DNA from: Promethearchaeota archaeon
Lineage (GTDB): Archaea > Asgardarchaeota > Lokiarchaeia > Sigynarchaeales > SOKP01
Assembly: GCA_019058515.1 (NCBI GenBank)
Contig: JAHPYY010000004.1
Coordinates: 1 to 45,199, forward strand
Length of the DNA stretch: 45,199 nt
Direction of reading: 5' to 3'
In this document: positions 8,833-16,063 of the stretch, in pieces
Numbering within the stretch: position 1 is the stretch's first letter
How the letters are laid out: every line of letters begins with the position of its first letter
Translations under genes and position numbers: made by a program
The notes under the pieces: model-generated
Database searches by the model: none
What the model saw: the letters and a program-made list of their open reading frames with translations, nothing else
What the model was told of the DNA's origin: nothing

Positions 8833-9563
8833 TTGGGTCGTTTCTTGGGATGAGAAAATATAATAAGGCAATGAAAAAAAGGGGGAATCCCATTGCAGGA
8901 ATGGGTAGTATCGCACAAGCACCATTCGATCTCGTATCAGATTATTTAAGAGGTATGCGTGGAGCTATGATGGACATGTATAGACATCCCGAGGAATTAA
9001 AAAAAGCATGTGATTTGCTTACGAATTCCCAATTGGGTTCTCTAGATGCGTTTAGTGGTCTGATAGGGATATCAGAAGAAGATACAGTTTCTTTATCTGC
9101 CATACCCTTACATAGAGGTGCCGATGGGTTCATGAGTAACAAACAATTCGCGGAGTTTTATTGGCTTACACTCACTAAGACCATGGAAGGTATAATCGCC
9201 AGAGGAATAACTCCAATGCCTTTTTTCGAAGGGATATATAACGAGCGTTTAGAATTTTTAGCAAAATTTGCAAAGAAGCATAAAGGAAAGCTTGTATATT
9301 TGTTTCAAGATACGGACCTTATAAAAGTAAAAGAGATGATGGGAGATTATGTATGCATAAGAGGTAATGTTCCCGCTTCGCTATTGGTAGGAGGTCCACC
9401 AAAGGCGGTTGAAGAATATGTAAAGAAATGCATAGAAGGATGCAAGGAAGGCGGGGGATATCTAGTAGATGGTGGAGTTTCAGGAATCGTTGATGAAGCG
9501 AAGCATGAAAACGTAAAAGCTATGACCGATGCCGTCCATAAATACGGTGTGTATAGAAAATAG
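8829..9563 (+). CDS. Uroporphyrinogen-decarboxylase-family methyltransferase, N-terminally truncated
   Basis: The 244 residues match the C-terminal two thirds of the URO-D / corrinoid methyltransferase family (MtaA/MtbA-like), which usually runs to about 340-380 residues. Recognisable segments are the APFDLVSDYLRGMRG helix region, the LTKTMEGIIARGITPMPFFEG strand, FQDTDLIKVKEMMGD and the C-terminal GGYLVDGGVSGI loop. The N-terminal strand-helix repeats of the barrel are missing, and upstream sequence is the unrelated cbiP fragment, so the ATG at 8829 is an internal methionine. The gene is therefore probably non-functional, although the rest of the frame is uninterrupted, which points to a recent truncation. 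In archaea this family typically moves methyl groups between corrinoid proteins and thiols; the exact substrate cannot be read here. Confidence 0.75.
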   Translation: MIGSFLGMRKYNKAMKKRGNPIAGMGSIAQAPFDLVSDYLRGMRGAMMDMYRHPEELKKACDLLTNSQLGSLDAFSGLIGISEEDTVSLSAIPLHRGADGFMSNKQFAEFYWLTLTKTMEGIIARGITPMPFFEGIYNERLEFLAKFAKKHKGKLVYLFQDTDLIKVKEMMGDYVCIRGNVPASLLVGGPPKAVEEYVKKCIEGCKEGGGYLVDGGVSGIVDEAKHENVKAMTDAVHKYGVYRK

Positions 9564-9668
9564 GATGACAAAAAATAAAGCTTCTTAAACTCTACTTTTT
9601 TTAATTATTGGTGTAATGGCGTTATTTGGGCTCTTTTAAAACATTCTAAACACTTATAGCACAACTTA

Positions 9669-9691
9669 AGTTAAGATAACTCTTTAGTTCT
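9669..9691 (+). repeat. Left direct repeat flanking the SDR gene
   Basis: This 23-bp copy matches 11018-11040 at 22 of 23 positions (the core reads CTCTTTAGTTCT). The right copy is the true 3' end of the HXXEE gene, so this left copy looks like a duplicated target or recombination site left by insertion of the SDR gene. Confidence 0.75.
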
Positions 9692-9754
9692 TATTCTTTT
9701 CAGCGTTTCTGCATATACGCAAGTAGTTACATTTCAATTCTCCAAATTTAAGAT

Positions 9755-11002
9755 TTACTGCACCCTTTTTCCTTCAAATGGTATGCTGCCCATTCGTGTT
9801 TTAAGAGTACCTGAAATCTTGTCACCATCGACTTTGCCAGTAACCTTTACCTTTACTTTCATTGGCAATGGACCTTTCATTTTAAACTGGTAGGCAAAAC
9901 CGTCTTCTGTTGCATTTCCTTTTTCGAAGCCAGTTGTATTTCCCATAACTGTTACTGTTCCAGTCAACGCATCATCTTGAATGTGATGAACAAAGATTAC
10001 TTCCTGGTCCCCTAGTGGTGTTTTCATCATGACTTTAAAGGTTCCTTCCAATGACTTGTCCAAGACACCTGTGCTTTCCTCACTTTGAACATCATAAGTT
10101 TCTTCGTCATCCTCATCATCGGGCATCCTCATACTTGTCAAGCTTTGACCACCGTCTACGATTATATTAACACCACTGATATACTTGGCCATATCTGACG
10201 CTAGGAACAAAGTCGCATCTGCAAGATCATCTGGATAACCAGGGCGGCCTAATGGCGCCATCTTGGTAATCATCTTGGCGAGATCTATGTTCTGTAAAAA
10301 GGTAGAAGCTTGCTTCAAGGACTCAGGTACATTTCCAAAAAACGTTCCGCTACTGATACCAGCTAGGCGTTCTGCAGTCATGGTGGATCCCGGGGTAACT
10401 GCATTGACTAGTATCTGGTATTCAGCCAGCTCTTGGGCAAGTACTTTGGTGATATGCCATAAACCAACTTTGGCAGCACCATAGGCTGCAAAAATTGACT
10501 GAATTCGAAATGCAGCCGTGGAAAGTAGATTAATGATGCGACCACCGTTACCAGCGGCTATCATTGCTTCAGCGGCGAACTTGGAAAGGAAAAATGCGCC
10601 TTTGAGATCGGTGTCGAAGATCTCGTCCCACACTGATTCGGTAATCTCCATTGGTACACCCGGCGGAAATACCGCTGCATTGTTCACCAAGATATCAATG
10701 TGTCCGAATTTTTCTACCGTCAGGTTGACCACCTTCTGAGAATCTTCTAGACTGCTCACATCTGCTTGGACGGTAATCGCCTCTCCTTTCGCTTTTTTGA
10801 TTTGCTTCTCGACACGTTGGAGCGCCTTAAGCCCTCTGCCAGTGAACACGACTGCAGCGCCGGCTTCGACAAATCGTTTTACTATAGCTTCTCCAATTCC
10901 GCGACTGCCGCCGGTAACTATTGCACATCGACCTTTTAGCGACAAAACCTTATCCAGCGGCACCGGATCGGGAATTCCTGTGTCATTACTAGTTTTCTTC
11001 AT
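9755..11002 (-). CDS. Short-chain dehydrogenase/reductase with C-terminal beta-rich extension, probably transferred from bacteria
   Basis: The 415-residue product is a classical SDR NAD(P)-dependent oxidoreductase. The dinucleotide motif is TGGSRGIG (residues 30-37), NNAA is at 107-110, and catalytic Ser161, Tyr174 and Lys178 are present (YGAAK). The C-terminal SDR signature MAKYISGVNIIVDGGQS is followed by an acidic linker and an extra domain of about 110 residues. That domain alternates short strands (GTFKVMMKTPLGDQEV, TGTVTVMGNT, GKVDGDKISGTLKTRMG) and resembles beta-sheet add-ons seen on some bacterial SDRs. The gene is visibly more GC-rich than its neighbours, begins after a strong AAAGGAG site, and is bounded by 23-bp direct repeats, all pointing to horizontal acquisition. 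The substrate is unknown. Confidence 0.9.
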   Translation of the reverse strand: MKKTSNDTGIPDPVPLDKVLSLKGRCAIVTGGSRGIGEAIVKRFVEAGAAVVFTGRGLKALQRVEKQIKKAKGEAITVQADVSSLEDSQKVVNLTVEKFGHIDILVNNAAVFPPGVPMEITESVWDEIFDTDLKGAFFLSKFAAEAMIAAGNGGRIINLLSTAAFRIQSIFAAYGAAKVGLWHITKVLAQELAEYQILVNAVTPGSTMTAERLAGISSGTFFGNVPESLKQASTFLQNIDLAKMITKMAPLGRPGYPDDLADATLFLASDMAKYISGVNIIVDGGQSLTSMRMPDDEDDEETYDVQSEESTGVLDKSLEGTFKVMMKTPLGDQEVIFVHHIQDDALTGTVTVMGNTTGFEKGNATEDGFAYQFKMKGPLPMKVKVKVTGKVDGDKISGTLKTRMGSIPFEGKRVQ

Positions 11003-11017
11003 AGATATCTCCTTTCG

Positions 11018-11040
11018 AGTTAAGATACCTCTTTAGTTCT
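11018..11040 (+). repeat. Right direct repeat flanking the SDR gene
   Basis: This is the second copy of the 23-bp repeat (22 of 23 identical to 9669-9691). It covers the last codons of the HXXEE gene, whose stop is at 11020-11022. Confidence 0.75.
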
Positions 11041-11631
11041 AAAGTTTTTTATAAATTCTTTTGGATTTATTCCATTCAAAGAAAACACCATTATTTCCAT
11101 AAAGATAAATACAATTACTGTATATAATATTCCAAAAATCCAATCTAATGGAGTAGTTCCAATATTTAGAGTTAAATATACTATGGCCGAAATTGAAATT
11201 ATTCCCATAAATATTGCTGTTATTAATCCAGGCGTGTATGGTTTCTTTAAATGAAAAATCAATATTCCTGCAAAATGCATGACAATTTCAATTAAACCGA
11301 GTATCATTGGTGCTAGGAAGAGCCAAACAACATTATTGAAAAAGAATGGTACTATAGTATAAAGTACAATACCAATATCAACGGAAATATGACTTAAGTG
11401 TGGATCTATTTTTATATCTTCCCCCATCCTTCCGGTCATCAATTCCACAAATCCACCAGGATAACGACCTTCTTCCCATTCATGCAATGTAATTGCTATT
11501 GTAAATAAAACTATAAAATTTCTTGTTATTGCAGAGTTATACCAAGTTATGAATGAATATATAATTATTATGGCATTTACAATAGTTAATATTTCAAGGT
11601 TATATCTTATTATAAATTCTTTAAATTTCAT
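11020..11631 (-). CDS. HXXEE-domain multi-pass membrane protein
   Basis: The product has about six hydrophobic segments and the family signature HEWEE near the N-terminal side, followed by GRYPGG. That matches the HXXEE family of small membrane proteins, whose function is unsettled. I place the start at the ATG at 11631 (MKFKEFII), which has an AGGAAT ribosome-binding sequence just upstream. The longer frame to 11706 would run through the palindromic operator region and is unlikely. It is divergent from a TetR regulator and shares its control region, so it is probably the regulator's target. The 3' end carries one copy of the direct repeat that flanks the SDR gene. Confidence 0.8.
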   Translation of the reverse strand: MKFKEFIIRYNLEILTIVNAIIIIYSFITWYNSAITRNFIVLFTIAITLHEWEEGRYPGGFVELMTGRMGEDIKIDPHLSHISVDIGIVLYTIVPFFFNNVVWLFLAPMILGLIEIVMHFAGILIFHLKKPYTPGLITAIFMGIISISAIVYLTLNIGTTPLDWIFGILYTVIVFIFMEIMVFSLNGINPKEFIKNFRTKEVS

Positions 11632-11673
11632 TTTAAATTCCTGCTTTATGTTTAATATTGAAAAATATTCATG

Positions 11674-11706
11674 TACATTTAAATGTATGTAATTACTTAC
11701 ATACAT
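11674..11706. promoter_or_regulatory. Overlapping palindromic operators between the HXXEE and TetR genes
   Basis: Two dyads overlap. Positions 11674-11687 are a perfect 14-bp palindrome (TACATTTAAATGTA). Positions 11683-11706 have 10-bp perfect arms (ATGTATGTAA and TTACATACAT) around a 4-bp spacer. They lie in the divergent spacer immediately upstream of the TetR ribosome-binding sequence. This is the expected place for TetR autoregulation and control of the HXXEE gene. Confidence 0.75.
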
Positions 11707-11720
11707 AAAGGTGGGTTATT

Positions 11721-12302
11721 ATTTCGACTAAAAATAAAATTTTAGATGCTGCTATCAAATTATTTACAGAATTGGGCTATTCGGGTACAACAACTCGGAA
11801 AATTGCTGAAGCGGCAGGTATTAATGAAGTTACGTTATTTCGGAAGTTTGGTACAAAAGAAAATCTCTTTTTCGAAGCAATTGAATATTTAGGGCGTCAA
11901 TCTGTCGGAATGGCTCATCAAATTTTTGAAGATAATTCGAAATCTTCCCCGATAGAAAGATTCCAAAAGATTGGGGAACAAGGGTTGGATTACATAACTA
12001 AGAATATCCGTTTCATTCTTATGATTTTTAACGAAGTTCAACAATTTCCCGAGATAAAAAAAGTTTTGCTTGGTTTTAAGGCGGGTCTTCAACAACCGAT
12101 GTTGAAATTTATATCCCAACTTAAAACAGAGCCTAAATCTGATAATAATAATTCAGAGATATTTGTGGTCATGTTAGTTGCATCAATTCTTTACATTGCT
12201 ATGTTTGGTGTTATTTCCGAAGAACCTATTTTTAATTTGGATAACAAAGATCTTCTTAAAAAAATAATTGAATTTCTCTACTTTCGGGGAATTAATGAAT
12301 AA
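11721..12302 (+). CDS. TetR-family transcriptional regulator, probable ATT start
   Basis: The product is a TetR regulator of about 193 residues. Its N-terminal helix-turn-helix domain reads STKNKILDAAIKLF, then TTRKIAEAAGINEVTLFRKFGTKENLF, the canonical TetR pattern. The remaining 130 residues are the helical ligand-binding domain. The coding frame is open only from 11709, and the only ATG/GTG/TTG option in frame is a TTG at 11772 that would delete the first DNA-binding helix. The best start is ATT at 11721, six bases after the ribosome-binding sequence AGGTGG (11709-11714). ATT is a rare start, so a base change or sequencing error at an ATG is the alternative. It ends convergent with the CPBP gene. 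Confidence 0.88.
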   Translation: MSTKNKILDAAIKLFTELGYSGTTTRKIAEAAGINEVTLFRKFGTKENLFFEAIEYLGRQSVGMAHQIFEDNSKSSPIERFQKIGEQGLDYITKNIRFILMIFNEVQQFPEIKKVLLGFKAGLQQPMLKFISQLKTEPKSDNNNSEIFVVMLVASILYIAMFGVISEEPIFNLDNKDLLKKIIEFLYFRGINE

Positions 12303-12311
12303 TACGTAGTT

Positions 12312-13133
12312 TTATACTATTTTAAACGGGAGATCTTCTTCAGGTTTTCGAGAAAGATGTTTAGGACCATAATAGACAACTACTATAATAAGATATATAC
12401 CGAGTATTATACTCACTCCAATATAGAAAATCATCATTGGTAATAGTCCTAGCGTTCCTGGGATATATGTTCCCATAAAATTCCAGCAATAGTGGAACAA
12501 AACAGCAATAACTAGACTTCCTTTGGTATTGTTATATGCCCAAGTCATAAAAATCGATAAAATTATCACTAAAAATATGAAGATATAAAAAGGCATTCTA
12601 TCATAAACAAGGTATAAAGGCAAATGCCAACAGCCCCAAATTATACCTAAGATTATGCTAGAGGTAAAGGCAGAGAATCTGGATTGTAATCTAGGTAGTG
12701 CATATCCTCGCCAGCCAGCTTCTTCGTTTAACGGGCCTGTTATTAAAGTTAGGAATATATCAAATAGAAATAACCCTAAAGTATACGATGATGCTGGTCC
12801 AGAGGATTCGCCTCCAAATAGATGATAAAAAAGCGTAAAAATCAATGGGGCAATAATAAAGAATAATCCCGCAAGATACCAAAGAAAATTGACTTTCCAT
12901 ATTTTAAATCCAGAAAAAAGGTCTTTAATCCCTTTTCTTCCATCACTCATTCCTACTACTATAACTGCTGCGATTGTAGATGTAGTTATAGCTAGAATAG
13001 CAAAAACCATGTCTATAACGTAGTTTTCTATGATTATTCGAACTCCAATTTGAATAAACACCGTAAGAGTCATAAAAACAAAACTAAGAACGAAGAAAAA
13101 AACGAGATTCTTATTATCATTAACACTAGACAT
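12312..13133 (-). CDS. CPBP-family intramembrane metalloprotease
   Basis: The 273-residue protein has about eight hydrophobic segments. The CPBP/Abi (Rce1-like) motifs are complete: the glutamate pair with arginine in NEEAGWRGYALPRL, the histidine of WGCWHLPLYL, and the third motif FHYCWN. These residues form the catalytic site in the membrane. Members process CAAX-type or other membrane substrates; the target here is unknown. The start is ATG 13133, and it is divergent from the small membrane protein at 13298. A 93% identical copy of its last 116 bases is found in the debris at 8631-8746. Confidence 0.9.
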   Translation of the reverse strand: MSSVNDNKNLVFFFVLSFVFMTLTVFIQIGVRIIIENYVIDMVFAILAITTSTIAAVIVVGMSDGRKGIKDLFSGFKIWKVNFLWYLAGLFFIIAPLIFTLFYHLFGGESSGPASSYTLGLFLFDIFLTLITGPLNEEAGWRGYALPRLQSRFSAFTSSIILGIIWGCWHLPLYLVYDRMPFYIFIFLVIILSIFMTWAYNNTKGSLVIAVLFHYCWNFMGTYIPGTLGLLPMMIFYIGVSIILGIYLIIVVVYYGPKHLSRKPEEDLPFKIV

Positions 13134-13297
13134 TATAATTTCACCTAAAAATTTACGATTTGTTAAAACTACATAGTAAAAATTATCCTCAGCTTATTTA
13201 AATGTTATATAGTCTAATATTTGGCAAGTAATTTAGAACAAGAATTTTAACATTCTTGGAATAAAAATATTAAACGCAAGGTCGATTTAGGTAAATT

Positions 13298-13750
13298 ATG
13301 TTTAAAAACAAAAAAACAAATATAATTAAGCAATTTAAGTCCGCAAAATTTATCGGTAAGCAATTATCTCGCTTGAAATTAGGACAATCATATTACTCCA
13401 TCGTAGTGTCAACTATTAGCGCTATATCGTTGATATCTTTAGCGTTTAACATAGATTTAGTCGTAGTCATATTAACCTTTCCCATATTATTGTTATTTAC
13501 CTATGTAATTGGTTATTTTCTTGACGTGTTTAACATCAATACTATGGATGTGTTAAAATCCAATGAAGTCTCACAGAGATTTTTAACTACCAGCGACTTA
13601 AAAACTCAAGAATTTCAACTCTTACAAACTGAGCTAATACTGGAAGCGCTTAAGGCCGTAAAGGAGAACTCGAAATTAGATCCTAAAGAATTGCTAAGTA
13701 AATACGATTTGTACTTCAAAAAATGGAAATCTCCTCAAGGAATTATGTAA
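13298..13750 (+). CDS. Hypothetical membrane protein with charged C-terminal helix region
   Basis: I do not recognise this 150-residue protein. It starts with a basic segment (about residues 1-30), followed by two adjacent transmembrane helices (about 32-75, including SIVVSTISAISLISLAF and VVVILTFPILLLFTYVIGYF). A mostly helical cytoplasmic tail of about 70 residues follows (QEFQLLQTELILEALKAVKE). ATG 13298 follows an AT-rich promoter-like stretch. It is convergent with the NYN-domain gene. A small membrane adaptor or anchor is possible, but nothing in the sequence fixes a role. Confidence 0.6.
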   Translation: MFKNKKTNIIKQFKSAKFIGKQLSRLKLGQSYYSIVVSTISAISLISLAFNIDLVVVILTFPILLLFTYVIGYFLDVFNINTMDVLKSNEVSQRFLTTSDLKTQEFQLLQTELILEALKAVKENSKLDPKELLSKYDLYFKKWKSPQGIM

Positions 13751-13789
13751 ACCGATAATCCAACCTAAAAAAACGTCAAAAATTGAAAC

Positions 13790-14287
13790 TTAAATCCGTA
13801 GTTCGTTGAGATAGTTATCTAGATAATAGATGTCAGAGTCGTCAATCTCTTCCTTCAGAGTGTTAGCTAACGAGTACCGAAATGCCCACAGCTCCGTAGA
13901 TTTATTTATCTCCCTTAATTTTTGCACCACAGGCAAAAAATCCCCATCCCCTGAAACCAAAACCGCGATATCAAACGCATCTTCGTAAGCTAGAGAGATT
14001 ATATCGATGGCGATTTGCACATCGATCTTTTTTTCGAAAGTGTCGTTGTAAGTTTTTTTATCGAAACTTGCTCTAATTTCATATCCACTTATTGTGGATA
14101 AATCTTTGTACCACTTTTTCTTGTTTGGGTCTAGGGGGTAAACAATGCCCTCGTAAAGATATATACCATATAATTGGCGTTTTTTTGTAATGAGTTTCTT
14201 TAATTTTTCATAGTCTATTTTTACATTGTACTTCCTAAATCCCTTGAATATATTGCTGTTATCAATAAAAATTGCTATCCTCTTCAT
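13790..14287 (-). CDS. NYN-domain (LabA/DUF88-type) putative ribonuclease
   Basis: The 165-residue protein is a stand-alone NYN domain of the PIN-like nuclease fold. The first acidic motif is IAIFIDNSNIFKG (Asp9, Asn10); middle acidic residues lie in KKIDVQIAIDII; and the late motif VLVSGDGDFLPVVQKLRE supplies the remaining metal-binding aspartates. NYN proteins act on RNA or in regulation. The start codon overlaps the stop of cobY by 4 bp (ATGA), so it is translationally coupled as the last gene of the leftward cobamide operon. Its link to cobamide metabolism is unexplained. Confidence 0.85.
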   Translation of the reverse strand: MKRIAIFIDNSNIFKGFRKYNVKIDYEKLKKLITKKRQLYGIYLYEGIVYPLDPNKKKWYKDLSTISGYEIRASFDKKTYNDTFEKKIDVQIAIDIISLAYEDAFDIAVLVSGDGDFLPVVQKLREINKSTELWAFRYSLANTLKEEIDDSDIYYLDNYLNELRI

Positions 14288-14934
14288 AATTTAGTCTCTT
14301 CTTGCTCTAAATAGGAAATAACTCGATGGTAGTCTTCTATTGTATTTATATTATACATTAATTTCTCGTCGTTATACACAAGTATATGCTCCTCAATAAA
14401 CTCGTCCGTAATATGGTCTCCATCAATAAAGTTCAATCCTAAAGGAACAAGTTCTTCATTTTCTTTTCGATCGAAGATTACATAGCTCGGTTCAAGTTTT
14501 AATTGTTTAAACTTAGCTAGATCTGCCATTACGGACATTGCGGGTTTTTTTTCTCTAAAATAAATTTCAATCAATGTATCTAAAATGCTATTTTCAATTA
14601 ATGGAATATCACAGTTTATAGTCATAACTTGTTTTAACTTTAACTCATTGATGGTATATTTTAGATCTTGATGATATCCGTTTCCTGGCGTGTCAAATAC
14701 CGTAATAGTTTTCCCGAAATTGGTTAAATAGTCTTTTGTTAGAGGAGTATAAGGGGAAACTGCTATGATTTGTTTATCGATATATTTACAGTTTAATACT
14801 GCTTCGATGTGAAAATCTATTAACGGTCTGTTGCGAATTTTTATCAAAGATTTCTCGCGATGAGATAAACCAATCTCCTTGAAGTTGAATCGCGTGGCTT
14901 TCCCCCCTGCCAAGATAATGCAATCTAATTTCAT
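14284..14934 (-). CDS. cobY: Adenosylcobinamide-phosphate guanylyltransferase, archaeal type
   Basis: CobY is the archaeal enzyme that converts adenosylcobinamide phosphate and GTP to adenosylcobinamide-GDP, replacing bacterial CobU. The 216-residue sequence has the nucleotidyltransferase motif ILAGGKATRF at residues 7-16, the LIKIRNRPLIDFHIEAVL segment and the metal-binding region MTINCDIPLI, typical of this MobA-like fold. The surrounding genes (cbiB upstream, cobS and cobT across the divergent promoter) supply the substrate and use the product, which makes this assignment firm. It starts 21 bp after cbiB and overlaps the NYN gene by 4 bp. Confidence 0.9.
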   Translation of the reverse strand: MKLDCIILAGGKATRFNFKEIGLSHREKSLIKIRNRPLIDFHIEAVLNCKYIDKQIIAVSPYTPLTKDYLTNFGKTITVFDTPGNGYHQDLKYTINELKLKQVMTINCDIPLIENSILDTLIEIYFREKKPAMSVMADLAKFKQLKLEPSYVIFDRKENEELVPLGLNFIDGDHITDEFIEEHILVYNDEKLMYNINTIEDYHRVISYLEQEETKL

Positions 14935-14955
14935 ATTAATAAAATTAAACTTTTT

Positions 14956-16038
14956 TCAAACGACCAAGATAAATAATAGCTCTATAATAACAAATATAAA
15001 TCCTACAATAAAAATGAAGGATAGTGTCGTAAAAACTACGATATTGTAAGCTAATTCGATATCTTTAGGGTCTAACAAGCGAGTAGGATCGCCTAATTTA
15101 TAGCTTCCGATCTTTTCCAATTGTACCCCTAATAATCCGGCTGTTAAACTCATTAACCAACCAGCGTTGAGGCTTTCTGTGTTGTTTTTGTCTTTTTTCA
15201 TCACCTTCCAGCCTTTTTTTACTTGTTGAGAAAAAATCTTCCCTGCGATAAGCATGAACAAAACAGTTATTCTTGTAGGAATATAATTTGAAATATCGTC
15301 CATCTTCGCTGAAAACCATCCAATATTAATATTTTCAGGATCCTTATATCCTACAATGCTATCTCCCGTGTTTATTACTCTAAACATGTAAGCAAAAGGC
15401 ACACCTAAAAAAAGCAGACCAATATGGTTAAACGCGTATAGATAAAGAATTAAACCCAATAAATTTCCAACGAAATAAAACCAAAACGCGCTGATCACCG
15501 AATCTGTTGAGCTTTCAGCGATCACTTCCACGGATGCCGAGATTAGATGTTGTTCTGATATAGATTTCGTGTCGCGACGAACAATGTAAGAGAGTAATAT
15601 TCGAGATCGCTCGATGTTGCCTTCAGTTAATTCCTTTTGTATTTCTTTTGTCACTTTACCTAAATAATGTATCGAGAAAGTCCATTTCATTACGAATCCC
15701 ATAAGAATTGAAAAAATCAAGATAAATATGAAATTGAAGTTCCAGTTTATGAATAGGTTAAAAAAGACTGAAATGAGATACAAAACAGATTGAATAAAGT
15801 AAATAGGAATGAAAAAAAAGGTGATGACGAACATAAGCATCAACATTCCAAAGATTTTGTCTATTATCTTGATATCGGTTCTTATCTTTTTCTTCAACCA
15901 TGTTAGCAATTTGCCCATTAAATTAACGGGGTGAATCTTGCTTTCAGGATCACTTATAGTTAGATCAAACAGAAGGGAAAATAAGGCGATTAAAACTGTT
16001 GATAGACAAAAAAATGTGAGATTGTAATCAAGATTCAT
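14956..16038 (-). CDS. cbiB: Adenosylcobinamide-phosphate synthase
   Basis: CbiB attaches (R)-1-aminopropan-2-ol O-phosphate to adenosylcobyric acid to give adenosylcobinamide phosphate in the membrane. The 360-residue protein has the family features: an early DPESKIHPVNLMGKL segment (usually HPVxxxG), several transmembrane helices, the loop SYIVRRDTKSISEQHLISASVEVIAESSTD, and the late FRVINTGDSIVGYKD and LTAGLLGVQLEKIGSY segments. The gene sits 25 bp after cobD, which makes its amine substrate, and 21 bp before cobY, which uses its product. It ends with a hydrophobic tail. Confidence 0.92.
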   Translation of the reverse strand: MNLDYNLTFFCLSTVLIALFSLLFDLTISDPESKIHPVNLMGKLLTWLKKKIRTDIKIIDKIFGMLMLMFVITFFFIPIYFIQSVLYLISVFFNLFINWNFNFIFILIFSILMGFVMKWTFSIHYLGKVTKEIQKELTEGNIERSRILLSYIVRRDTKSISEQHLISASVEVIAESSTDSVISAFWFYFVGNLLGLILYLYAFNHIGLLFLGVPFAYMFRVINTGDSIVGYKDPENINIGWFSAKMDDISNYIPTRITVLFMLIAGKIFSQQVKKGWKVMKKDKNNTESLNAGWLMSLTAGLLGVQLEKIGSYKLGDPTRLLDPKDIELAYNIVVFTTLSFIFIVGFIFVIIELLFILVV

Positions 16039-16063
16039 AACAACGCCTAAATTTGGATGTGTT

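Noticed and set aside
11632..11706. Longer HXXEE protein starting at 11706
   Set aside because: The extra residues would be encoded by the palindromic operators, and an internal ATG at 11631 has a ribosome-binding sequence.
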